In this document: piece after piece, positions 44,223-53,522 of the stretch | How positions within the stretch are numbered: the stretch's first letter is position 1 | Layout: every line of letters starts with the position of its first letter | Assembly: GCA_964036045.1 (NCBI GenBank) | Contig: OZ038393.1 | Span: forward strand, 46,244,429-46,308,428 | Length of the DNA stretch: 64,000 nt | Direction: 5' to 3' | Source of the DNA: Eutreptiella sp. 'Long Island Sound 2002' | Lineage: Eukaryota; Euglenozoa; Euglenophyceae; Eutreptiales; Eutreptiaceae | Translations under genes and position numbers: made by a program | The notes under the pieces: model-generated | What the model saw: only the letters and a program-made list of their open reading frames with translations | Told to the model about the DNA's origin: nothing | The model's database searches: none

Positions 44223-44791
44223 TGTAAGGCATTCGGTGGAGGTAATCAAAAACTCTTGCGATTTCTCCAAAACCCGTTCTCCTTGTTTATTCAAACTCTT
44301 ATAACCTCTTTTTCAAACTTTCAAAACCTTTGACGTTTGTTCCCCTTAGTGGTTGCTGCTTTTCCCTGCTTGTTCTGCACTCCTTGGATCCTGCTTGTTC
44401 TGCACTCTTTGTACTTTGCGCTGTACATGCACTGATCTACACATCCCGCACGCAAACGCTGCACCTTCATAAGCACCAAGCAGTTTTGATCTCCATTGTC
44501 GTTGTTCAGCACGGAGTCCCTTGCTTGCCTGAGCGGTCACTGCCGGCGCCACGAGCGTGGGCAGTTTGGGGACTTTGGCACCCCTCCATGCAACATATCT
44601 ACAACAACCAAAAGAATGCCAAGCACAGAATTAATAATAAATAAGCAACCACAAAATAACGTAACACAGAGCTTCTCTCTTTATTTCTCTGTTCTGATTC
44701 CACGCTGGCATTTGCGCCTGCGATGCGCGAATGCGCGATCGCGACAGGGCTCCTGCAGCCCTGTCCTAGTTGCCCAGGCCGGCCTATTACA
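44223..44791 (-). repeat. LTR (5' LTR if the element reads on minus)
   Basis: 569 bp, nearly identical to 42432-43000; followed by CAGTG at 44792-44796. Confidence 0.9.
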
Positions 44792-44796
44792 CAGTG

Positions 44797-45296
44797 TTGT
44801 ACCCCTCTGGGCCCTCTGCCCATTCTTGTCAGGTCGGCCTGTCCTGCGCATACACATACTGTAGCACCTACTTCCGCGCGCTTTTCGCAACGTCCATGAG
44901 ATGTATGACCCTGGTCTTCGGCGCCTCACTGGGCAGCTTCTTATTGGGGCTAACTTTGGTAGTGGTCACCATGCGCTGCGTGCCCCGCCCCCGTTCGTCC
45001 AGCTCCCGTGGGTCGGTCTTCAGCAGCGGGGGGCCTGGTCAATGCCTTTGGAGTGTTGACTCTACAGTGCTGTCCTTTCCAAGCTCCATCAGCAGGAACT
45101 CTTCCGCTGCCGCTTTCTAAGGTCAGATCTCAGTGTGCCAGAAGACCGAGATCAGTGGTTGCCGCTCCTCCGTATGCATGTTGTGCTCCTCAGGGTCCCC
45201 CCAGCTGATGTTTTTGGTCAGATTCTCGTTTGCCATGTCAGTGGTTCTGTCCACTCGCAGAAGTGCTCTAGCAGCCCCGGCGTTCTGATCACCCTC
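44797..45296 (-). pseudogene. Linker region of the LINE between endonuclease and RT
   Basis: Minus-strand remnants only, with no single long frame and no motif I recognise. Placed by continuity: removing the LTR element joins this to 42431. Confidence 0.5.
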
Positions 45297-45880
45297 TTAT
45301 CTTCCACCAGGGAGGCCATCAATGCGGGTCTCCGTTCCTAAACCGACGTGATAGGTCAGACTTGGCCGACGCCCCAACGCCTCCGCGCGGGCCCTCATGA
45401 TGTTGACGAGCAGACCCTTCCTTAATGCCGTGAACATTTCCCTCGGCATGTTGCTCTCATCTGAGAGACTAAAGTTAAAGTCCGCGCACAAAATCTGCGA
45501 GAAATTCCCCAGCCTTGCTGTGTAGCGTAAGATGGTTTTCCATAGATGGGCGTTAGTGCGCCTGTGTGCCACAATTGCGTAGGCCACCTTTAAGTTGAGA
45601 ATGCCGCGGCCCTCCGCGTGCGGCAGGTGGGCATGCAGCCACCGCCCTGGTGCCCACAACACCTGGATGGCTTCATCATCCGCTGGGCGCGCTGCCAGCT
45701 GCATCTCCATGCCCCGTCGGTATAATATGCCAACACCGCCGGGTTCGGTGTCCCACATGCCCGCTGCATTGGGCACAAGCGGCGCGCCCAAGAGCACGCA
45801 CCACCCCATTTTGCGTGCCAGTGCCATCATGGCTCTTTGCCCCGCCGTAATGAATCCAGCTTCCTGTGTGTGCGCGTGTG
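45297..45880 (-). pseudogene. LINE apurinic-endonuclease-like (EEP) domain, N-terminus missing
   Basis: The frame to 45830, extended upstream, carries a QE pair (about 45870), GGVGILYRRG, then ILCADFNFSLSDE (metal-binding Asp and Asn, about 45455-45487) and TRIDGLP near the end. These are the order and spacing of the exonuclease-endonuclease-phosphatase fold that nicks target DNA in most LINEs. The N-terminal strands before QE are replaced by GT-rich sequence. The final His motif was not found in frame, so it is truncated or shifted. Confidence 0.8.
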
Positions 45881-45890
45881 TGTGTGATCT

Positions 45891-46019
45891 GTACTATCTA
45901 GACCCTCTGCAGCATGAAGGCAGCCGTCTCATTTGGCTCAGAGCGCTGTCGCCTCTTTGTAACGGTGGTTCTCTCTGTGTGTTTTTTTGTGTGTGCGTGG
46001 GTGCGCGCCTGCGTGCGTG

Positions 46020-46075
<56 letters not shown>

Positions 46076-46349
46076 CCAATTGCCAATTGCCAATCGCAAA
46101 CTGCCGATTGCAATCAGTTCATGCCTGCGGTAGCCCTTTGTCGGCAATGTCCACGCATTTCTTGATCGTTTCAGGGATCTGCACATTAATCATCAGGCTT
46201 TCAGACTCAGCTGGCTATGCACTTTCTTGCCTGCGTGCAGTGGCTGGTAGAATCCCCTCACAATTTCCAGTTGACCAAGGCACCAAAGGCGCATAGTCGC
46301 CTTTTGCACCCCAAAACCCTTTTGTGTTGTGGCTCTGATTTGCAACCTG

Positions 46350-46383
<34 letters not shown>

Positions 46384-46430
46384 TGTGCCTGTGTTTGTGT
46401 ACATGTGTGTGTGTGTGTGGGCGGGTCATC
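45891..46430. repeat. GT microsatellites and flanking DNA
   Basis: Pure GT runs at 46027-46069 and 46353-46382 with imperfect GT before and after. The DNA between is unassigned. Confidence 0.8.
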
Positions 46431-46620
46431 ATATCAAAGAGGGCAAAGGCCAATTAAAGTCCTGGACGCTATGCGACGGGTTGCGTGAGGGGGTCATGGG
46501 TCAGGGACTGGCTGCGCTGACAGCCCCCCAACCACGTCTGGTGTTGCAATACGACGGAAGGATGTCACAGCGCAACGGAAGGACCATATGAAGAGGAGCA
46601 TCTTCTTACTAAGGTCGTGC
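46431..46620 (+). repeat. Host repeat unit, left flank of the 10.7-kb insertion
   Basis: Phrases like CATATCAAAGAGGGCA, GTCCTGGACGCTA and GCGCAACGGAAGGA recur in degenerate form at 57400-58130, beyond the other end of the insertion. So the element landed in a pre-existing repeat family. Confidence 0.6.
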
Positions 46621-46635
46621 ACACTAATGCGAAGG
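46621..46635 (+). repeat. Target-site duplication, left (ACACTAATGCGAAGG)
   Basis: Fifteen bases identical to 57353-57367. The final AGG may belong either to the target or to the element's AGGTTTG unit. Confidence 0.9.
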
Positions 46636-49600
46636 TTTGAGGTTTGAGGTTTGATTTTGCGGGTACTAGACGCCTTTCGGCCCCGGGGGGCCACCTGGTC
46701 GGGCCAGGTGATATCCTCCCCACCGGGTCCTAGTGGGGGGCCCTCCAAAACGCACCTCCTGCCTGGTGGCGGAGTCCCCCGGGTTCACAGAGCTCGGAGC
46801 CCCGTCCTTCCCCGGCTTCCCCGTTTCGCCACTCCCCGGTCGGTGCATCAATTCGCAGCCGTGGCTGCGGGCGCTTACCCACTGCGTCGCCCCTCTAATG
46901 CGTGGTCGCCCGGGGCGCCGGCGCCGCCGGGCCCGTGCTACTGGCTTGTCGCCAGTGGGACCCCCTTGGGCTGGCGCGGAGGCTGCCTGGCCTAGGGGTT
47001 GGGGCGTGGCGCTGTGCGCCACTACTGCCTTGGCGGGTGCAGTGCCCCGTCTGTGTGTGCGCGGCGCTCGCGGCCGGTTCGGGGGATTCAGGCCGGTACC
47101 TGGTGTTGTGTCTCTCTCCTTTCCCCCTCCCCGCCCCGCGTGTTTGGCGCTGCGTGTGGCGGGCCGTCCCGTCCGGGTGTCCCTTACCCTCGCTCGCTGG
47201 TACGCCATTCCACGTGGTCTGTGCGTTCCGCGCGCTCGGTCCGGTTGCCCTTCTGGTAGTCCCCGCGTGTCTCTTTCGTGTGTGTGCGCTCGCGCTCTCG
47301 CGGTGTCCGCTCACCCCCCCCCTGGGTGGTGTGGCGTGCGCCCCCCGCGTGGACCCGGCACTGGGCGCTGGTAGGGCCGTTCCACGCGGTCTGTCCCCCT
47401 CCCCGTGTCCTGTTCCGGTCCCTTGCTCCGTCTGGCGTGTTTGGGGGGGGGCGGTCCGGTCCCGGTTCCCCCCTACTTGGCTTGGGGTTGTGGGGGTGGT
47501 GGCAGGGCGTCCCCGTGGGGGTTCCTTGTAGCGTTGCGAGGGGCGTCTGGGCTCATGCGCTCCCCCTCCCCCGACTGCCCGCCCACTGGGTGGGCTGCCG
47601 GGGCCCGCGATCCACGTGTTGTGGGCGCGGGCGTGCGGGTGTGGGGGCCCTGCTCTGTCCCCTCGGCCAGCACGCCCTGTTGGGGCTGCGCGTCTCGGGG
47701 CAGGTCCGTGGCGTTCATGTGCTGGGGGGCGGGCTGGGTGGGGGGGGTGCGCCGTACCCCCCGTTTGTGCGGCCGGGGGGGGGCCTGTAGGGCGGGGGGT
47801 CGCTCTGCCTCATTCCATCCCTCTGCCTTCCCTGGGCAGGCAACAAAGCGGGTGTCACTGGCGTTGTGCTGTCCATGGGGGGCGTGGCCCCCCATACCAC
47901 TCCGGTTCGTGCTCACCAGGCTTCTCTGGGTACGATCTGTGTGGCGTTCTGGCGCGTAGGCGCGGGCTCGCTTGTTCTTTGCGGCCCCCATGGGGGCCGG
48001 CGGCTGGGGCGGGGGGGCGGGTCGCGCTCCGGCTCCTCTCTCGGGCGGGGGGGGACCATCCCCCCTGCCTCAGGGGGCGGGGACCGGGGCCCCAGCGGCC
48101 CGCGGGCCGGTGGGGGGGCGGGCGGGGGGTGTCGCGCCGCGGTCTCCCTGCTCCCCTTCTGGGCGGCGGCCTGCGGTACTCAATCCTGGCCCCCTTCCTG
48201 TCGCCGGCGCGCTCCCTTTCCGGCGTGTGCATGCGGTCGGGGCCGAAGTGCCGGCCCGGGGTGGGGGGGGGTGAGGGGCGGTCCGCGGACCACTTTCCCG
48301 GGGGCCCTTGCAGATCTGAACCCCCCCTCTGCCCTCCCTGAGTAGGCTGTGGTCACGGGAGGGTCATGTGGGGCGCGGCCTCCATACTGTTCCGTTGTGC
48401 GCGTTGCCCCGGCACGCCAGTGTGGGCTCGCGGGAGCAGGTCCAGCCGCCGCTCCTCCCAACGCGTTGCCCCCCCAGCTCCGGGGGGGCGGAGGGCCGCG
48501 CCCGTGGCTCCCCAGCTGGGGGGGGATGCGGGGGGGGGGTGTGGGGGGCCCTCTGGTCCCCTGGCATTGCCTCCCGACGGCCGGGGGGGGGGGGGGCGGC
48601 TTGGCAGTCCTGGCCCCGGGGGCCAGCCATCGGCCGGGGGGTCGCGCCCTTCCCCCGCCCCCCTCTACCTAGAGCCGGATCCTCGCGCAGGCCCTCGCTG
48701 GGGCCCCTCTTTCCCCCGGCCGTTGTCGCGCGGCGCTGGCAGGCCGGGGGCGGCCGTGAGGGTTAGCGGTCAGTGGTTAGTGGGCTGCGGGGCAGCAGGT
48801 TCCCTCCCGTGCTCGTTGTCCCCGTACTCCCTCCCGCGGGAGGTGGCACGCTCTCATGCGTCGTGCCGTACCATCGGGGGGGCGTGGGTCGGGGGGCCCG
48901 GCTCCTCCCCCCACTCTCGCGCATCCGCCGTCTGGGCCATCACCTGCGCCGCCGCTTGTGTGCTGTCCATGGGGGGCGTGGCCCCCCATACCACTCCGGT
49001 TCGTGCTCACCCGGCTTCTCTGGGTACGATCTGTGCGGCGTCCCGGTGCGCAGGCGTGGGCCCGCTTGTTCTTCGCGGCCCCCATGTGAGCCGGCGGCTG
49101 GGGCAGGGGGGCCGGGTCACACTCCGGCCCCCCTCTCGGGCGGGGGGGGCCCATCCCCCCTGCCCCGGGGGGCGGGGGCCGGGGCCCCCGTGGCTGGCGG
49201 GCTGGTGGGGGGGCGGGGAGGGGGGGGGTGTCGCGCCGCGGCCTCCCTGTTCCTGTTCCGGGCGGCAGCCTGCGGTACTCCTTTCCGGCCCTCTCCGTGT
49301 CGCCGGCGCGCTCCCTTCCGGCGCGCGCGTGCGATCGGGGCTGAAGCGCCGCCCCGGGGTGGGGGGGGGTGAGGGGCGGCCCGTGGACCGCTCCCCCGGG
49401 GGCCCCAGCTGACCTGAACCCCCCCTCCGTCACCTCAGAGTGGGCTGTGGTTACGGGAGGGTCATGTGGGGCGCGGCCTCCTTCCTTGTCCGTTGTGCGC
49501 GTTGCTCCTGCACGCCAGTGTGGGTTCGCGGGAGCAGGTCCAGCCGTCGTTGTCTTACCGCGTCGCCGTTCCTCCTGAGGGGGGGGGCGCCCCCCCGGCC

Positions 49601-50109
49601 CTGGGGGGGCGGAGGGCCGCGCCTGTGGCTCCCCAGCTGGGGTGGGTGCGGGGGGGGGGTGGGGGGGCCGCCCCCCCGCCCGCTCTCGGGCCTGTGTGGG
49701 AGGGGGAGGGGAGTGGGGGGGGCCCTTTGGTCCCCTGGCAATGCCTCCTGTCGGCCGGGGGGGGGGCGGCATGGCAGTCCTGGCCCCGGGGGCCAGCCAT
49801 CGGCCGGGGGGTCGCGCCCTTCCCCCGCCCCCCTCTACGGAGAGCCGGATTCTCGCGCAGGCCCTCGCTGGGGCCCCTCATCCCCCGGCCGTTGTCGCGC
49901 GGCGCCGGCCGGCCGGGGGTGGCCGTGAGGGTTAGCGGTCAGTGGTTAGCGGGCTGCGGGGCAGCAGGTTCCCCCCCGCGCTCGTTGTCTCCTCACTCCC
50001 TCCCGCGGGAGGTGGCGCGCCCTCTTGCGTCGTGCCGTACCGTGGGGGGGGCGTGGGCCGGGGGGCCCAGCCCCCCCCCCAAACTCTCCCGTACCCGCCG
50101 TCTGGGCCT
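46636..50109 (-). other. 3' untranslated region of the 10.7-kb retroelement
   Basis: Very GC-rich, many G runs on +. Frames exist on both strands but are compositional. 46636-47670 is shared with 38159-39175. The boundary with ORF4 is its TGA at 50110-50112. Confidence 0.65.
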
Positions 50110-50130
50110 TCACCTGCGCCGCCGCTTGTG
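47868..50130 (-). repeat. Tandem duplication, about 1.1-kb unit, two copies
   Basis: GTCCATGGGGGGCGTGG at 47871 recurs at 48965 (offset 1094), and GCTGTGGT near 48346 recurs near 49444 (offset 1098). Copy A ends at CACCTGCGCCGCCGCTTGTG (about 48943-48962) and copy B at the same phrase (about 50109-50128). That phrase is the reverse complement of the last codons of ORF4, so the duplicated unit includes the stop codon region. Confidence 0.85.
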
Positions 50131-52188
50131 TGGGGGCTGGGGCTGCGGCGGCGGCGGGTTGTGCCGGCGGTAGCGCCAGTGGGCGAGGGCGCTGCGAAAA
50201 GCCCGGGGGAGCCAGTTGTTGGCGTCCGCATCCGTGATGCGGAGCAACGCTCCCCCTTCCAGGAAGGCCGGCCTCGTCGGCTCCCTGTCGGGCCACGCCG
50301 CCCGGATCACTGACCTGAGGACCCTCTCATGGTCCTCTGGGGCCGCCCACCCCCCCGGGGGTACCTCTCGGTTTCCTCCGTCCCTCCGGAGAAGCACGGC
50401 ATCGAAGGGCCGTTTTCTCGACCTTCTGGAGGTCCCCTGGTTGGCCCAGCACAACCACCCGTACACCTCCCCCACCAGGGGGAGGGTCTCCTCCCCCAGA
50501 GGGTCCCGGACCGCGCCCCAGTCCCGGTCCCATGGCCGGCCCTCCTCCGCCCCCCGTGCCGGCCCCCCTCGCTGCCCCTGCGCCTGCGGCACCGATGCGG
50601 GGCCCCATCCCCCCTCCGCCGAGGCCATCCGCGCCGGCTCCGCCCTCGGCGCGGGGGGGGCTTGATGGTGCTGGTGTCGTTGGGGTTGGGGGGGGGCGAG
50701 CTCGCCGGCGTAAGGGTCGATGTTGTAGAGGTGGTGGTGGTGGTGGTGGTGGTGGTGGTGGGTGTGGTGTGCCGGCATCTGTTGGATGCCGGGGGGGATG
50801 CACCTGACCGGCTGCACGTCCGGCTGCGGGGGCGCCCCGCCCTCTGCCCCCCATCCCTTCGCCCCGTCCTCTCCTTGGGCTCCCATGCCCCGTCCCGCCT
50901 GTCCTATGGGGCCCGCGGCGCCCTTGCCCTTGCCCTTGGGCCCCTTTCCAGCCCCCTGCCCGTGTCGCGGGTCCCGCCTCCCGTCCCCCACGCCCTGGCC
51001 CGCTCGCTCTCCCACCTCCCCTCGCCCTGCCCCCTGCACCTGGGCTCCCTGCCCGCGCCCCTGCGCGCCCTTCCCGTGCCCTGGCCCCTTCCCGGCCCCC
51101 TGCCCCGGGTCGCGCCGTCCGCTCTGCTCCCCCCCGCTGCTGCGCCCTTCCTGGACCACTCGCCGGGCGTCCCGCTGCCTTTGCAGCTGCGGCAGCGTGA
51201 CGCCCGGCGGCGAGCGCTCGCGCGTCGGGGGGCGGACGTGCCGCTCCCGCCCCGGGGGGAAGGGCTTGGGGGGGAACGGCTTGGGGGGGCTGGTGTGGGT
51301 GTGGGTGGGGTTGGCGTGGGCGCGGTACTTCGGGCTCTCCCTGCCCACTGCTGCTGCTGCGGCGGCGGCCGGCGAGGCGTCCGCGGCCCGTGCAGGGTTC
51401 TTCCCCCGCTTGCGCGGCGTGCTGGGGGCCGCGGCGTGGCCGGCCGAGGCGGTGTTGCGGCCCGCCGGGGTCGCGGCCGCAGCCCCTCGCGCGCCCTCCT
51501 CGCTCTCCTTCGCCGCCGTGGCGGCCGCCGACGAGGCGCCCGTGGCCGCGGTCGCAACCCCTGGCACGCCCTCCTCGTTCTCCTCTGCTGCCGCGGCGGC
51601 CGCCGGCGAGGCGCCCGCGGCCCATGCGGGGTCCGTCCCCCGCGTTCGCGGCGCGCTGGAGGTCGCGGCGCGGCCGGACGAGGTGGCGTCGCGGCCCGCC
51701 GGGGTCGCGGCCGCAGCCCCTCGCGCGCCGTCCCCGCTCTCCTTCGCTGCCATGGCGGCCGCCGACGAGGCGCCCGTGGCCCGTGCGGTCGCAACCCCTC
51801 GCGCGCCCTTTTTGCTCTCCTCTGCGGCTGCGGCAGCCGTCAGCGATGCGCCCCGTTCCTGCGCCGGGGCTGCCCCCCGTGTCGGCGGCGTGCCGGGGGC
51901 CGCGGTCGGGGCCGCGGCGTGGCTCGCTGCGGTCTCCGCCTCCTGCGTGTCTGGGCGGGGCGGGGCGGCGGGGCTGGCTGCTTGGGCGGCGGGGGCGGTC
52001 GCCTCGGCTGGCCCAGGCTCCTGCGCCGGCGGCGGCGGCCCGACCAGCACCGCCGCCTCCCCCAGCCTCCGCTCCTCGCGCTCCGCGAGGGTCTCCCCCG
52101 TCCACTCCGGGGAGGAGACGGGGAAGCGGGAGCGGAACCGGCGGTGGTGGCGGTCGTCCCGCTGGGGGGACCCATCGGAGTCTGCCAT
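50110..52188 (-). CDS. ORF4: low-complexity basic protein with a His run (692 aa), unknown
   Basis: Start chosen at ATG 52186-52188, the first good ATG after the ORF3 stop; ATG at 52207-52209 would add seven residues. The frame is open further up to 52686 but overlaps ORF3. The N-terminus is acidic/basic (MADSDGSPQRDDRHHRRFRS). Next comes an Ala-rich region with imperfect repeats of GASSAAA-AKES-GARGAAAATPAGR type, then a Gly/Gln/Lys/Arg-rich region (GKGPKGKGKGAAG), a run of about ten His (50735-50765), and a folded-looking C-terminus (EVYGWLCWANQG, ANNWLPRAFRSALAHW) ending in Arg. The composition suggests RNA binding, like a nucleocapsid or LINE ORF1 protein; this is inference only. Confidence 0.6.
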   Translation of the reverse strand: MADSDGSPQRDDRHHRRFRSRFPVSSPEWTGETLAEREERRLGEAAVLVGPPPPAQEPGPAEATAPAAQAASPAAPPRPDTQEAETAASHAAAPTAAPGTPPTRGAAPAQERGASLTAAAAAEESKKGARGVATARATGASSAAAMAAKESGDGARGAAAATPAGRDATSSGRAATSSAPRTRGTDPAWAAGASPAAAAAAEENEEGVPGVATAATGASSAAATAAKESEEGARGAAAATPAGRNTASAGHAAAPSTPRKRGKNPARAADASPAAAAAAAVGRESPKYRAHANPTHTHTSPPKPFPPKPFPPGRERHVRPPTRERSPPGVTLPQLQRQRDARRVVQEGRSSGGEQSGRRDPGQGAGKGPGHGKGAQGRGQGAQVQGAGRGEVGERAGQGVGDGRRDPRHGQGAGKGPKGKGKGAAGPIGQAGRGMGAQGEDGAKGWGAEGGAPPQPDVQPVRCIPPGIQQMPAHHTHHHHHHHHHHLYNIDPYAGELAPPQPQRHQHHQAPPAPRAEPARMASAEGGWGPASVPQAQGQRGGPARGAEEGRPWDRDWGAVRDPLGEETLPLVGEVYGWLCWANQGTSRRSRKRPFDAVLLRRDGGNREVPPGGWAAPEDHERVLRSVIRAAWPDREPTRPAFLEGGALLRITDADANNWLPRAFRSALAHWRYRRHNPPPPQPQPPHKRRRR

Positions 52189-52250
52189 CACTGTTACCCT
52201 GGTAGGCATGCGTGGTGGCAGGCGCGCCCTTCCCACTACCTCCTGGTGCA

Positions 52251-53483
52251 TCAGTGCCGTGCCGTGGGCAGTGCCGTGTGGTGCTCTGCGGGGGGGAGGG
52301 GGGGAGGGGGTAGGGGGCCGGCTGTGGCGCCAGCCCCGCACGGCCGGGGGCCTGCGGCCATCCACCGGCATTGGGAGGGGAGGCGGGGGAGCCACGCGGC
52401 CCACGCGTCGCGCCACAGCTCCCAGTCTGGGGCGGGGCCCAGAGCCCTGGGCCCCCAGGGGTCGTCGAGCGGTGTCGGGGACAGCCGCACCAGGTGGACC
52501 CCCGTAACGGCGGTGACCTCCTGTGTTCGCAGGAAGGTGTGTACTCCGTCCCGCGCCGCAGGCGCCGGGAGGAGGGGGCGGGGTACAGGTGTTGCCCCAT
52601 AGAGGTGGGTGGGGATGATCCCCAATATCCGCCCCGGGTCCCCGCGGGTCGCGACGAAGAGGAGGAGGAGGGGGGTGCCAGGGCACTCCTGCCAGAGGAC
52701 CTGCCCCCTGTGGTGGGCACCCCTGGTCCTGGAGGGAGGGGGGGACAGGTCTGGGTTAGCCCAGCCGCGGGGCGCGTGCGTCGCCGGCGGGAGGGCGGGG
52801 CACCAAGTGGGCTCCCTGGGGAACGCCTCGTAGACCACGGCGTACGGGGGGATAGGCCCGGTGCCGTCGTACACCGGGTTGGTTGGCCTGGGGCGGGCGG
52901 ACGCCTCGTCCGCGCCTTCCACGAACACCGTGACCTCGCCCACCTCCAGGTCCTCGTCCGGCGGGTGTAGAAGGTGGAGCGCCGCATCCAGCTCGGACAC
53001 TCCTCCCGGGTACATGGCCCGCGCCTGGTTCAGGTACGGGGCCGCGTCCCCGGGGTAGCGCGTCCTGAGGGCGTGCAGCAGGGCCGGGGCGCTACTGCGG
53101 AGGGACATGGCAGACCCCGCTCCCGTCAGCCGCAGGGTGTCCCCCATGGACAGGGGCCGGCCTGACCGATTGGACTCGCGCCACTCCATCCAGTGCCCGT
53201 AGAGGGCCGCCTTTGGGCTGATGAGCCCCAGCCGGACAGCGTTCACGATCCGGTGCATTGCCGGGAGCAGCGTAGGGGCCCCCGCTCCGTTCAGGGCGCG
53301 GACGGCCGGGAGGGCGGTCTCGTTGAGGAAAGCGCTCGCACTGCCCTCCAGGTCACACCGTGCGGCAGCGTGCGCTTCGTGTGCTTCTGCCACCGCGTCC
53401 GCCACCAGGCCCCGGACGGCCGCCTCCTGCGCTCTGCTGCGGGCCCTGGTGTGCCCCAGCCCATCCCCCCGTCGGCGTGGCAT
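52251..53483 (-). CDS. ORF3: unknown protein (410 aa)
   Basis: Starts at ATG 53481-53483 and stops at TGA 52251-52253. No family is recognised. The N-terminal 150 residues look globular and helical, with ALYGHWMEWRESNRSGRP and SMGDTLRLTGAGSAM. The middle has an acidic stretch (HPPDEDLEVGEVTVFVEG). The C-terminal half has hydrophobic strands (LLLLFVATRGDPGRILGII) and Pro-rich loops. Amino-acid use is not simply that of the GC-rich DNA around it, which supports real coding. It lies 39 bases after the ORF2 stop, in the same phase, with no stop in the gap. Confidence 0.6.
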   Translation of the reverse strand: MPRRRGDGLGHTRARSRAQEAAVRGLVADAVAEAHEAHAAARCDLEGSASAFLNETALPAVRALNGAGAPTLLPAMHRIVNAVRLGLISPKAALYGHWMEWRESNRSGRPLSMGDTLRLTGAGSAMSLRSSAPALLHALRTRYPGDAAPYLNQARAMYPGGVSELDAALHLLHPPDEDLEVGEVTVFVEGADEASARPRPTNPVYDGTGPIPPYAVVYEAFPREPTWCPALPPATHAPRGWANPDLSPPPSRTRGAHHRGQVLWQECPGTPLLLLFVATRGDPGRILGIIPTHLYGATPVPRPLLPAPAARDGVHTFLRTQEVTAVTGVHLVRLSPTPLDDPWGPRALGPAPDWELWRDAWAAWLPRLPSQCRWMAAGPRPCGAGATAGPLPPPPLPPAEHHTALPTARH

Positions 53484-53522
53484 GGTGCTGCGGGCTCTGC
53501 AAAGGGCGGCGGCGGGTGGGGG

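Larger units (their letters stand above)
42432..44791 (-). mobile_element. Non-autonomous LTR retrotransposon (TRIM/LARD-like), 2360 bp
   Basis: Two direct repeats of 569 bp (42432-43000 and 44223-44791) begin TGTAAGGCATTC and end CCTATTACA on +, giving TG...CA termini with short inverted ends. They differ at only a handful of positions. The element is flanked by CAGTG on both sides. The purine run AGGAGGGGAG next to the 43000 LTR edge (minus strand) fits a polypurine tract, and AATAAA in the minus-strand LTR fits a poly(A) signal, so I orient it on minus. The 1222-bp interior has no gag or pol frame. Confidence 0.9.
39828..45890 (-). mobile_element. LINE (non-LTR retrotransposon), decayed, interrupted by an LTR element
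   Basis: Read on the minus strand: an apurinic-endonuclease-like domain (45880-45297), a linker, reverse transcriptase (42431 down to about 40720) and a C-terminal CCHC finger (about 39900). The reading frame is broken many times. At 42432-44791 a separate LTR element with its own TSD is inserted. The 5' part is lost in GT-rich sequence at about 45870. The 3' side ends at a short TACC run (39820-39838) soon after the finger. Confidence 0.88.

Noticed and set aside
50327-52987. An 886-codon minus frame and + frames of 757 and 581 codons over ORF4
   Set aside because: In this very GC-rich DNA all frames are open. ORF4 was preferred for its position in the ORF chain, its ATG, and a C-terminus less tied to base composition; the others are shadows.
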